Assembly: GCF_027941955.1 (NCBI RefSeq)
Contig: NZ_CP115960.1
Span: 806,001 to 870,000 of the forward strand
Origin: Sphingomonas sp. 7/4-4
GTDB lineage: Bacteria > Pseudomonadota > Alphaproteobacteria > Sphingomonadales > Sphingomonadaceae
Direction: 5' to 3'
Length of the DNA: 64,000 nucleotides
In this document: in pieces, positions 54,030 through 62,833 of the stretch
Position numbering within the stretch: the first letter of the stretch is position 1
Layout: each line of letters opens with the position of its first letter
Position numbers and translations under genes: made by a program
The notes under the pieces: generated by a model
The model's input: only the letters and a program-made list of their open reading frames with translations
Told to the model about the DNA's origin: nothing
Databases searched by the model: none

Positions 54030-54886
54030 GCTGGATCAGCCGCGTCCGCAACGCCCTCGCCTATGTCACTACGCGTCCCGGCGAGACCGCCGACAATCTC
54101 TGGCACAAGTGCAAGGGGTGCGGGACGATGGTCTTCTCCAAGGAGCTGGAGGAGAATCTCTACGTCTGTCCGACCTGCGATCATCATGAGCGCATCGGGC
54201 CGGCACGGCGCTTCGAATATCTGTTCGACGAAGGCAGCTACGCCGTGCTGACCAGTCCCAGGGTCGTCGACGACCCCCTCAAGTTCCGCGACCAGAAGCC
54301 CTATCCCGCCCGCCTCAAGGCCGCCCGCACCGCGACCGGCGAGCCCGACGCGTTCCTCAACGCCAGCGGCACGATCCTCGGCCAGAAGGCCGTGATCGGC
54401 GTCCAGGACTTCGCCTTCATGGGCGGGTCGATGGGCCAGGCGGTCGGCGAGGCGTTCATCGCCGGTGTCGAGGCCGCAATCGCCGCCAAGGCGCCGTATA
54501 TCGTGTTCACTGCCTCGGGCGGCGCGCGCATGCAGGAGGGCATCCTGAGCCTGATGCAGATGCCGCGCACCACCGTCGCGATCGAGATGCTCCACGATGC
54601 GGGCCTGCCCTATATCGTCGTGCTCACCGACCCGACTTCGGGCGGGGTGATGGCAGCTTATGCGATGCTCGGCGACGTCCAGATCGCCGAACCCCGCGCG
54701 ACGCTCGCCTTCACCGGCCGCCGCGTGATCGAGAACACCATTCGCGAGAAACTGCCCGACGATTTCCAGACCAGCGAATATTATCGCGACCACGGCCTGG
54801 TCGACATGGTCGAGCACCGCAAGGACCTACGCGAGGTGCTCGGCCGCCTGATCGGCCTGCTGGTCGACGCGAAGGCGGCGGCGTGA
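54026..54886 (+). CDS. accD: Acetyl-CoA carboxylase carboxyltransferase subunit beta
   Basis: Carboxyl transfer to acetyl-CoA in fatty-acid synthesis, as a heterotetramer with AccA. Intact, 286 residues. The N-terminal zinc ribbon CKGCGTMVF..YVCPTCDHHE (Cys4) and the crotonase-like core VQDFAFMGGSMGQAVGEAFI, FTASGGARMQEGILSLMQMP, LTDPTSGGVMAAYAMLGDV are clear. In the trpBA-accD-folC order. Confidence 0.98.
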   Translation: MSWISRVRNALAYVTTRPGETADNLWHKCKGCGTMVFSKELEENLYVCPTCDHHERIGPARRFEYLFDEGSYAVLTSPRVVDDPLKFRDQKPYPARLKAARTATGEPDAFLNASGTILGQKAVIGVQDFAFMGGSMGQAVGEAFIAGVEAAIAAKAPYIVFTASGGARMQEGILSLMQMPRTTVAIEMLHDAGLPYIVVLTDPTSGGVMAAYAMLGDVQIAEPRATLAFTGRRVIENTIREKLPDDFQTSEYYRDHGLVDMVEHRKDLREVLGRLIGLLVDAKAAA

Positions 54887-54890
54887 AACT

Positions 54891-54980
54891 CTCCCTCTCC
54901 CCTTCAGGGGAGAGGGCTGGGGAGAGGGGCAGTGCGACGCACCTTCCTCACGCCCCTCTCCCCGCAAGCGGAGAGAGGAG
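54891..54980. repeat. GC-rich palindromic intergenic element between accD and folC
   Basis: ctccctctccccttcagggg continuing agaggg forms one hairpin, and cccctctccccgcaagcggagagagg near the other end forms a second, with inverted relation between the two halves. It sits inside an otherwise tightly packed operon. Confidence 0.7.
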
Positions 54981-54983
54981 TAG

Positions 54984-56292
54984 ATGGACTTCGCCACCTC
55001 CACCGATCCCGCCGTCCAGCGCCAGCTCGACCGGCTGACCGCGCTCTCCCCCGGCGCCGACATCCTCGGCCTCGAGCGCATCACCCGATTGCTCGACCGC
55101 GTCGGTAACCCGCATCTGCGACTCTCCCCGTCCTCCATGTCGCCGGCACCAACGGCAAGGGCTCCACCTGCGCCTTTCTGCGCGCTGCGATCGAGGCCGC
55201 CGGCCTGACTGCCCACGTCTATTCGAGCCCCCACCTCGTCCGCTTCAACGAGCGCATCCGCCTCGCCGGCACGCTGATCGCCGACGACCAACTCGCCCCG
55301 CTGCTCGCGGAGGTGCTCGATGCCGGCGGCGATATCGGCGCGAGCTTCTTCGAAGTCACCACCGCCGCCGCCTTCCTCGCCTTCGCCCGCACGCCCGCCG
55401 ATGCGTGCATCGTCGAAGTCGGCCTCGGCGGCCGCCTCGACGCGACCAACGTGGTCCCGAAACCGGCCGTCACGGCGATCGCCCAGCTCGGCATCGATCA
55501 CCAGTCGTTCCTCGGCGACACGCTTGCGCAGATCGCCGCGGAGAAAGCGGGCATCGCCAAGCCCGGCGTGCCCCTGGTGACGATGGCCTATCCCCCGACA
55601 TCGCCGACGTAGTCGACCGCTTCGCCGAGACCGTCGCCGCGCCGGTCCTCGCGCAAGGTCAGGCCTGGTCGTTCGAAACACGGAACGACGCGCTGCACTA
55701 TAGCGACGCCATGGGCGAGCTGATCACGCCCCTCCCCGTCCTCGCCGGTCCGCATCAGCCCGCCAATCTCGCGCTCGCCATCGCCGCTTTGCGCCACCAG
55801 CGCGCATTGACCATTCCGGACGACGCGCTGCGCACCGCCGCCGGCACCGCACGCTGGCCGGCACGCATGCAGCGCCTCTCGCCCGGGCCGTTGACGGCGC
55901 TGCTCCCCGCCGATGCCGAGCTCTGGCTCGACGGGGGCCACAATGCCAACGCCGCCGAGGCAGTCAGCCGCGCTGCCGCCGGTGTGGCGCAGGGGCGCCC
56001 GCTCCACCTCGTCCTCGGCATGCTCGAGAACAAGGACGCCGCCGCGGTAATCGATCGCTTCGCGCCGATCGCCCGCTCGCTCACCGCCGTTCCGGTTCCC
56101 GGTCACCCGCACCATGCCCCGTCTCACCTCGCAAATCTCGCCCGGCGCAGCGGGCTCGCGGCAGGCGAGGCAGTCGATCTGCCCACGGCGCTCGCGGCCA
56201 TCCCGCAGGACGACGCGCCGGTCGTGCTGATCCTCGGATCACTCTATCTTGCCGGTACGGCGCTCGACGCGAACGACGAACTGCCCGACTGA
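54984..56292 (+). CDS. folC: Folylpolyglutamate / dihydrofolate synthase (two frameshifts)
   Basis: Adds glutamate to dihydropteroate and folates. P-loop VLHVAGTNGKGSTCAFLRA, YSSPHLVRFNERIRLAG, FFEVTTAAAFLAFA, VEVGLGGRLDATNVV, IAQLGIDHQSFLGDTLAQIA, then the C-terminal domain with LAGPHQPANLALAIAAL, LWLDGGHNANAAEAV and VLGMLENKD. Breaks at CCCC 55126-55129 (five C gives LSPVLHVAGTNG) and CCCCC 55592-55596 (six C gives AYPPDIADVVDRF). Repaired length 436 residues. Both breaks are single-base run shortenings in an essential gene. Confidence 0.94.
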
Positions 56293-56298
56293 TTCAGT

Positions 56299-56319
56299 TA
56301 TTGCGATTGACTTGCAATA
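56299..56319 (+). promoter_or_regulatory. Fur-box-like palindrome
   Basis: TATTGC-N9-GCAATA, a 21-bp near palindrome whose arms agree at 8 of 10 positions. It resembles the TGC-rich Fur sites described in alphaproteobacteria. It overlaps the -35 of the promoter at 56307-56335, the right place for an iron-dependent repressor. Identity of the regulator is inference. Confidence 0.5.
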
Positions 56320-56335
56320 GCGGACTGGCGACAAT
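56307..56335 (+). promoter_or_regulatory. Sigma70-type promoter of the DUF6628-like gene
   Basis: TTGACT (56307-56312), 17-base spacer, GACAAT (56330-56335). Near-consensus hexamers at ideal spacing, 27 bases before the ATG. Confidence 0.6.
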
Positions 56336-56362
56336 CCCCGCATCATTCACGCGGAGTCGTTC

Positions 56363-56803
56363 ATGTCCGCTACCAAGACCCTTGCCGCTGCCCTGCCCGC
56401 GCTCCAGCCCGAGGATGCCGGCGCCCGCCTGTTGCTGTTCGGCATCCGCCAGATGGGCGCGCATGGTCTCCACGACGCCTGCACCGCGCACGCCTTCGTC
56501 ACGGCATTCGGCAAGGGATTTCAGCGCCCGCTGGTGCTGCTCCGCGCATTGATGGCGGAGATGTCGACGGCATCGGCCGGCCCGATCCAGATCGCGCCCT
56601 GGTGCTGCGCGCGGATGACCGGCCCCGAGGCGACCTTGCTGCAAGTGATCGCTTGCGTCCGCACCCATCCGGCCCGCGCCAACATGCTCCTCGCCGACCT
56701 GCTCGGCGTCCGCGACGCCGCCAGCATCGGCTTCACGGCGCATGCGCTGGCGAATGCCTTTGCCGATCTGGCGCTGCCGCTGGATGAGGCGGCAGTGGCG
56801 TAA
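56363..56803 (+). CDS. DUF6628-like protein of unknown function
   Basis: 146 residues, GGAG six bases upstream of ATG. Helical protein: ARLLLFGIRQMGAHGLHDAC, AFVTAFGKGFQRPLVLLRAL, APWCCARMTGPEATLLQVIA, ANAFADLALPLDEAAVA. The CC motif in APWCC and the RPLVLLRALM segment fit a family restricted to sphingomonads and annotated DUF6628, recalled from memory. The Fur-like box at its promoter would tie it to iron status. No enzyme motif is visible. Confidence 0.72.
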   Translation: MSATKTLAAALPALQPEDAGARLLLFGIRQMGAHGLHDACTAHAFVTAFGKGFQRPLVLLRALMAEMSTASAGPIQIAPWCCARMTGPEATLLQVIACVRTHPARANMLLADLLGVRDAASIGFTAHALANAFADLALPLDEAAVA

Positions 56804-56814
56804 GGACGATCTTA

Positions 56815-56920
56815 GCCCCTCCCCTTCAGGGGAGGGGTTGGGGTGGGGCAGTGCGGCAGGCTTTGGGCTCGGTGAGACGGACAGGCCCCACCCCCAACCC
56901 CTCCCCTGAAGGGGAGGGGC
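56815..56920. repeat. Long GC-rich inverted repeat between convergent genes
   Basis: Arms gcccctccccttcagggg.. (56815-56849) and its reverse complement (56885-56920) are about 35 bp long, and each arm is itself a hairpin (cccctccccttcaggggagggg). They differ by one G in a run (four versus five). Sits exactly between the convergent ends of the DUF6628-like and MHS genes, so a transcription-blocking or terminator role is plausible. Confidence 0.85.
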
Positions 56921-56926
56921 TTAAGC

Positions 56927-58195
56927 TCAAACCGCCCCACGCTTCCGAACCAGCGCCAGCCCCAGCAGGCTCAGCGCCGCGGCGCCGGCGAGATACCAGC
57001 CCACCAGCGCCAGCCCGCCTTTCTCCGCCAGCGCCTGCGCGATGAACGGCGTGAGCCCGCCGCCGATGATCCCGCCGATGTTGAAGGTCACCGAAACCCC
57101 GGTGTAGCGCACCCGTGCCGGGAACAGGCTCGGCAGCCATCCGCCCAGCGGTCCATAGACGAACCCCATCACGAACAGCCCCAGCGCCAGCCACGCGAAC
57201 ACGCCGGCCAGCGCGTTCGCAGTGACGAACAGCCCGATCGTCAGCCCAACGAACACCGTGGCGACGCAGCCGATCGCCAGCACCCGCGCGGCGCCGATGC
57301 GATCGGCATAGCTCGATGCGATCCAGATGCCCGCCGCCATGAACAGGATCGCGACCAGCTCGACCGCGAGGAAGCTCTCGCGGTCATAGCCGAGCCCGCG
57401 GGTGGCATAGCCGATGATGAACACGGTCGAGATGTAGAAGAGCGCGAAGCAGGCGACGGTGCCGATCGTGCCGGCCGCGGTCGGCAGCCAATGCTCGCGC
57501 AGCAGCTCGCCCACCGGAATGCGCGGCGGCGGCGCGGCCTCCTGCGCTTCGACGAAGGCGGGGGTCTCGGTCAGCTTGACCCGTACCCATAGCCCCAGGC
57601 CGACCAGGCCCGCGCTGGCGAGGAACGGCAGCCGCCAGCCCCATTCGCGGAACTGGTCGTCGGTGAGCAATGCGCCGAGCAGCAGGAAGAAGCCGTTGGC
57701 GAAGATGAACCCCACCGGCGCGCCCATCGGCGGGAAGGCGCCATAGCGATAGGCCCAGCCGCGCGGCGCATTCTCGACCGCGAGCAGCGACGCGCCGCCC
57801 CATTCGCCGCCCAGCCCCAGCCCCTGGCCGAAGCGCAACAGGCAGAGCAAAGCCGGTGCGACCCAGCCGATCATCGCATAGGTCGGCAGGAAGGCGATCA
57901 GCACGGTCGAGATGCCCATCAGCATCAGCGAAGCGACCAATGTCGTCTTGCGTCCCATCCGGTCGCCATAATGGCCGAAGACGAGGCCTCCGAGCGGTCG
58001 CGCGAAGAAGGCGACGCTGAAGCTGGCATAGGAAGCGAGCTGCGCGAGTGCAGGGTCGGTCGCGGGGAAGAACAGCGCCGGGAACACCAGGGCCGCCGCG
58101 GTCGCGTAGATATAGAAATCGTAGAACTCGACCGAAGTGCCTACCAGGCTCGCGAACAGGATGCGGCGGTGCGATGCGATCGGAGTGACGGTCAT
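56927..58195 (-). CDS. MFS transporter, metabolite:H+ symporter (MHS) type
   Basis: 422 residues from ATG 58195 (MTVTPIASHRRILFASLVGT). Twelve-helix MFS with the MHS-family N-terminal signature GTSVEFYDFYIYATAAALVF, the loop 2-3 motif GHYGDRMGRKTTLVASLMLM, and GQGLGLGGEWGGASLLAVEN. Related carriers take up citrate, alpha-ketoglutarate, proline/betaine or shikimate; the substrate cannot be told here. Monocistronic by appearance. Confidence 0.92.
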   Translation of the reverse strand: MTVTPIASHRRILFASLVGTSVEFYDFYIYATAAALVFPALFFPATDPALAQLASYASFSVAFFARPLGGLVFGHYGDRMGRKTTLVASLMLMGISTVLIAFLPTYAMIGWVAPALLCLLRFGQGLGLGGEWGGASLLAVENAPRGWAYRYGAFPPMGAPVGFIFANGFFLLLGALLTDDQFREWGWRLPFLASAGLVGLGLWVRVKLTETPAFVEAQEAAPPPRIPVGELLREHWLPTAAGTIGTVACFALFYISTVFIIGYATRGLGYDRESFLAVELVAILFMAAGIWIASSYADRIGAARVLAIGCVATVFVGLTIGLFVTANALAGVFAWLALGLFVMGFVYGPLGGWLPSLFPARVRYTGVSVTFNIGGIIGGGLTPFIAQALAEKGGLALVGWYLAGAAALSLLGLALVRKRGAV

Positions 58196-58321
58196 GGATT
58201 TCCTCTCTCCCGACCCTCCTAGAAAGGAAGCGCCGGCTTGGGGAGCCCCGTTCATCGCCGCGACAGTTTCGCCGGCGTATCGAAGGGCCACCATCGCAGC
58301 ACCGGAATTAGGGAGTCGGCC

Positions 58322-58507
58322 ATGCGCGAGTCAGCAGGACGCAGGCTAGTTGTAGCGATGCTCTTCGCATTCGCTGCAGGCGCGCTGGTGCATTTCTACA
58401 ATCCGATGGACCATTTCCGCGCCGATCTCCGCGCGGATACCGGCGGCGTGCGGTTCACCCTCGAAATCGCGGCGCACGCAGTCGAAAAGGTCTGTGAGAG
58501 GATCTGA
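58322..58507 (+). CDS. Small single-pass membrane protein
   Basis: 61 residues from ATG 58322 (MRESAGRRLVVAMLFAFAAG). One N-terminal hydrophobic helix (LVVAMLFAFAAGALVHF) and a hydrophilic remainder (DHFRADLRADTGGVRFTLEI). Codon usage fits the neighbours. It lies between two oppositely oriented transporter genes. Unknown function; may or may not be expressed. Confidence 0.5.
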   Translation: MRESAGRRLVVAMLFAFAAGALVHFYNPMDHFRADLRADTGGVRFTLEIAAHAVEKVCERI

Positions 58508-58516
58508 GCGGCTGCC

Positions 58517-60156
58517 TCAGCTCAGCCCGTACGCCTTCACCACGGTCAGCATCAGCCAATAGAGCCCGCCCGACAGCGCCATCGCGGCCGGCAGCGTGAG
58601 CAGCCACGCTGCGGCGAGCTGGGCGATCGTCCTGCCCTGCAGTCCCTGGCCGTTGGCCACCGACGCGCCCGCCACGCCCGAGGAGAGGATGTGCGTGGTC
58701 GATACCGGCAGCCCGAAGCGGTCGGCGCTGAGGATCGTCGCGGCGGCGACCAGTTCGGCGGTCGCGCCCATGCCATAGGTCATGTGCTGCTTGCCGATCC
58801 GCTCGCCGACGGTGATCACGATCCGCTTCCAGCCGATCATCGTCCCCAGCCCCAGTGCGATCGCGACGACGATCTTCACCCATAATGGGATGAAGCGCGT
58901 CCCCGCTTCGAGGCTCGTCTGGAACGCCTTGATCGCTTTGAGCTCGTCGGGCTGGAAATCGTCGGGCTGCTTGGTCGCCAGCCTGGTGGTGTCGAGCACC
59001 AGATACATGTCGTTGCGCACGTTCGAGGTCGCCTCGGCGGGCACCTTGCTCAGCGAGCCATAGCTCGCGACGCGCTGGGTCAGGTCGGTCGACAGGCTTT
59101 CGAGCGCGGCGAACACCGTCGGCCCCTCGGCCTTGCGCTGCTGGAGCGCTCCGGTCAGCGTCGCGCGCGCCAAATCGGGCGCCATCACGATCCCGCCGCT
59201 GCGCGCGTCGAACGCCGCGGTCGCGGTGTTCGCGGTCTGCACGAAGGCGGGGTCGCGCTCGTCGGCAGCGTCCGGTTGAGCGCATAGGCCGTGGGCGCGC
59301 AGCCGATCAGGATCAGCATGATCAGCCCCATGCCCTTCTGGCCGTCGTTCGAGCCATGGCTGAACGAGACTGCGGTGCAGGTGAAGATCAGCAGCGCACG
59401 CACGCCCCGCGGCGGCGCCTTGTCGCCGTCGGGCGCCTTGTAGAGCTCGGGCCGGCGGACCACTGCGCGCATCACGAGGAGCAGCAGCAATGCCGCGCCG
59501 AAGCCGATCAGCGGCGCCATCCACAAGCCCGTAAGCACCTTCTGCGCCTGGCTCCAGTCGACGCCCGCGGTGCCGCCGCGCGATCCGGCCTGGATCAGCT
59601 GGTTGGCGAAACCCACGCCGAGCACCGATCCGATCAGCGTGTGGCTCGAGCTGTTGGGCAGCCCGACATACCAGGTGCCGAGGTTCCACAGCACCGCCGC
59701 GAGCAGCAATGCGAAGATCATCGCGAACCCGCCTGCCGAACCGACATTGAGGATCAGGTCGACCGGCAGCAGCGTGATGATCGAATAGGCCACTGCCCCG
59801 CTCGAGAACATCACCCCGAGGAAGTTGAAGAACCCCGACCAGACCACGGCAAAGTGCGCGGGCATCGAATTGGTGTAGATCACCGTCGCGACGGCGTTGG
59901 CGGTATCGTGGAAGCCGTTGACGAACTCGAACCCCAAAGCGATCAGCAGCGCCAGCCCGAGAAAGGCAAACACCCCCAGCGCCAGCTCCTCGCCCACGCC
60001 GCGCGTATCGGTGAGCACGTTCCACCCGGCAAAGGCCATCCCGCCGAGCAGCAGCGCCGCGAACAGATATTTGGCCAATGGGTGCGGCTTATAGTCGAAT
60101 CGCGAGGTCCGCGGCGTGTCGGCCGTCGGAGCCTGGTCCAGTGCGAGTGTGGCCAT
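58517..60156 (-). CDS. pitA: PiT family inorganic phosphate transporter (one frameshift)
   Basis: H+/phosphate symporter, about 546 residues after repair. Both signature halves are present: GFEFVNGFHDTANAVATVIY with SSSHTLIGSVLGVGFANQ, and TAVSFSHGSNDGQKGMGLIM with FGLPVSTTHILSSGVAGASV. A soluble insertion of about 140 residues between the halves (LESLSTDLTQRVASYG and neighbours) makes it longer than a minimal PiT. The break is at about 59261-59265; one added base joins NRTLP to DERDPAFVQ. Start ATG 60156 (MATLALDQAP). Supply of phosphate complements the polyP genes. Confidence 0.93.
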
Positions 60157-60219
60157 GATGCATGGCCCTGACTCGCGGACGTGACAGAGTGATGACACCC
60201 TCGTCACGAATCTGTGGAT

Positions 60220-60402
60220 TTACTTCTCGAAGCAGGTGGTCCGAGTGACCTTGATCACCTTGCCGCTGGCGTCCTTTTCCTCGTGTCGCCCGGGCTCGCA
60301 CGGCTTGGCCGGCGCGGTCTGGTTGGTCCGCCATGCCACATACGCCGCGATCACGGCGATCCCCAGCACGATGCCCAGCCTCAATTTCCGGTTGCGCCAC
60401 AT
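60220..60402 (-). CDS. Small membrane protein with periplasmic Cys pair
   Basis: 60 residues, MWRNRKLRLGIVLGIAVIAA then a hydrophilic tail with Cys in KPCEPGRHEEK and the C-terminal TTCFEK. One helix, positive-inside N-terminus. Lies upstream of pitA on the same strand (63 bases). Not recognised; the clear positive-inside signal and codon bias make it plausible. Confidence 0.55.
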   Translation of the reverse strand: MWRNRKLRLGIVLGIAVIAAYVAWRTNQTAPAKPCEPGRHEEKDASGKVIKVTRTTCFEK

Positions 60403-60474
60403 ATGCCCGCCCTAGCCGCCCGCCGCGCCCGAAGCAACTTGCTCCCGACGCTCGCGTTCCCTACCTGTTCGCCA

Positions 60475-62782
60475 ATGACTCTCCCCGCGCCCGCCCCCGA
60501 TGACGCCCCCTATCTGCGGGGTCTGAACGAACCCCAGCGCGAGGCCGTGCTCACCACCGAGGGTCCCGTTCTCGTCCTCGCCGGCGCCGGCACCGGCAAG
60601 ACCGCCGCGCTCACCGCGCGCCTCGCGCACCTGCTGTTCACGCGAAAGGCATATCCCAGCGAAATCCTCTCGGTCACCTTCACCAACAAGGCCGCACGCG
60701 AGATGCGCGAGCGCGTCGGCCGCCTCGTCGGCGACGCGGTCGAGGGCATGCCGTGGCTCGGCACCTTCCACGCGATCGGCGCGAAGATGCTCCGCCGCCA
60801 TGCCGAGCTGGTCGGCCTCCAGTCCAACTTCACCATCCTCGACACCGACGACCAGCTCCGCCTGCTCAAGCAACTGATCAGCGCCGCCGATATCGACGAG
60901 AAGCGCTGGCCCGCACGCCAGCTCGCCGGGCTGATCGACCAATGGAAGAACAAGGGCCTCACCCCGAAGGAGATCGACGCCGGCGAATCCGAAGCCTATG
61001 CCAACGGCAAGGGCCAGGCACTCTACGCCGCCTATCAAGACCGCCTTCGCACGCTCAACGCCTGCGACTTCGGCGACCTGCTCCTCCACATGCTCGTGAT
61101 CCTGAAGACCGATCGCGAGATATTGTCCCAATATCAGAACCGCTTCCGCTACATCATGGTGGACGAGTATCAGGACACCAACAGCGTCCAGTATCTCTGG
61201 CTCCGCCTGCTAGCGCAGGAGCGCAAGAACATCTGCTGCGTCGGCGACGACGATCAGTCGATCTATTCGTGGCGCGGCGCGCAGGTCGAGAACATCCTCA
61301 AGTTCGAGAAGGACTTCCCCGGCGCCAAGGTGATCCGCCTCGAGCAGAATTACCGCTCCACCCCGCACATCCTCGCCGCCGCCTCCGGCGTCATCGCCAA
61401 TAATGGCGGCCGCCTCGGCAAGACCCTGTGGACCGAGAAGGACCAGGGCGAGAAGGTCAAGGTCCTCGGCATCTGGGACGGCCCCGAGGAAGCGCGCCGC
61501 GTCGGCGAGGAGATCGAGGGCCTCCAGCGTGGCGGACTCAGCCTCGACGACACGGCGATCCTCGTTCGCGCCCAGCACCAGACCCGCGAGTTCGAAGACC
61601 GCTTCATCAGCATCGGCCTGCCCTATCGCATCATTGGTGGCTTCCGTTTTTACGAGCGTGCCGAGATCCGCGACGCGCTCGCTTATCTCCGCGTCGTCGC
61701 CCAGCCCGCCGACGACTTGGCCTTCGAACGCATCGTCAATGTCCCCAAGCGCGGCCTGGGCGACAAGGCGCTGGCAAAAGTCCACCAGTTCGCCCGCGCG
61801 CAGGGCCTGCCGCTCACCACCGCCGGCGCGCGCATCCTCGACACCGACGAACTCACCCCCAGGCCCGGCGCTCGCTCGGCAATCTCATAGGCGACATCGC
61901 CCGCTGGCGCAGCATGGGCGACACCCTCCCCCACCCCGAGCTCGCCCGCATCATCCTCGACGAGTCCGGTTACACCGCGATGTGGCAGGCCGATCGCACC
62001 GCCGAAGCCGCCGGCCGGCTCGAAAACCTCAACGAACTCGTCCGCGCGATGGAGGAATACGAGTCGCTCACGGCCTTCCTCGAGCACGTCTCCCTCGTGA
62101 TGGACAACGAAGCCTCGGCCGACGAGCCCAAGGTCACGATCATGACGATCCACGCCGCCAAGGGCCTCGAGTTCGACACGGTGTTCCTTGCCGGCTGGGA
62201 GGAAGGCATCTTCCCTCGCAGCGCGCGCTCGACGAAGGCGGGCTAGCCTCCCTCGAGGAGGAACGCCGCCTGGCCTATGTCGCGATCACTCGCGCCCGCC
62301 GCCGCGCGACGATCCTCCACGCCGCCAATCGCCGAATCTACGGCCAATGGACCTCGTCGCTCCCCAGCCGCTTCGTCGCCGAATTGCCCGGCGAACACGT
62401 GGAGAGCGAGACCACCATGTCCGGCGGCGAGAGCCTGTGGCGCGCCAACTGGTCCGAGCGCGCCGACCCCTTCGCCGATGTCGGCCGAAGCACCGGCCGC
62501 GGCCCCGGCTGGCAGCGCGCCGCGGGCATCGACGCGAAGAACCCCGGCGGCAGCTTCACCAGCCGCACCTTCTCCCGCGAACCGACACGGGTGCTGGAGA
62601 GCCATGCCTCCGTGGTGAGCTTCGGCGCCAAGCCGCGGGCTGATTTGTCAGTGGGGCTACGCGTGTTCCACCAGAAGTTCGGCTACGGCGTGATCGCCGA
62701 GATCGAAGGCAACAAGCTCGAGATCGACTTTGAGGTCGCCGGGCGGAAGCGGGTGATGGATAGTTTTGTGAGCGTTGACTAG
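60475..62782 (+). CDS. uvrD: UvrD/PcrA-type SF1 DNA helicase (two frameshifts)
   Basis: 3'-5' helicase of nucleotide-excision and mismatch repair, 769 residues after repair. Start ATG 60475. Motifs: GLNEPQREAVLTTEGPVLVL, Walker A LAGAGTGKTAALTARLAHLL, TFTNKAAREMRERV, GTFHAIGAKMLRRH, Walker B YIMVDEYQDTN, CVGDDDQSIYSWRGA, LEQNYRSTPHILAAA, TIHAAKGLEFDTVFLAGWEE, AYVAITRARRRATI. Breaks: CCCCC 61856-61860 (six C gives ELTPQARRSLGNLIGD) and CCC 62213-62215 (four C gives IFPSQRALDEGGLASLEEER). Confidence 0.95.
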
Positions 62783-62833
62783 CGTATCCAAAGATAGAGC
62801 TGGATGCATCCGACGACAATTCCAACGCAAGCA

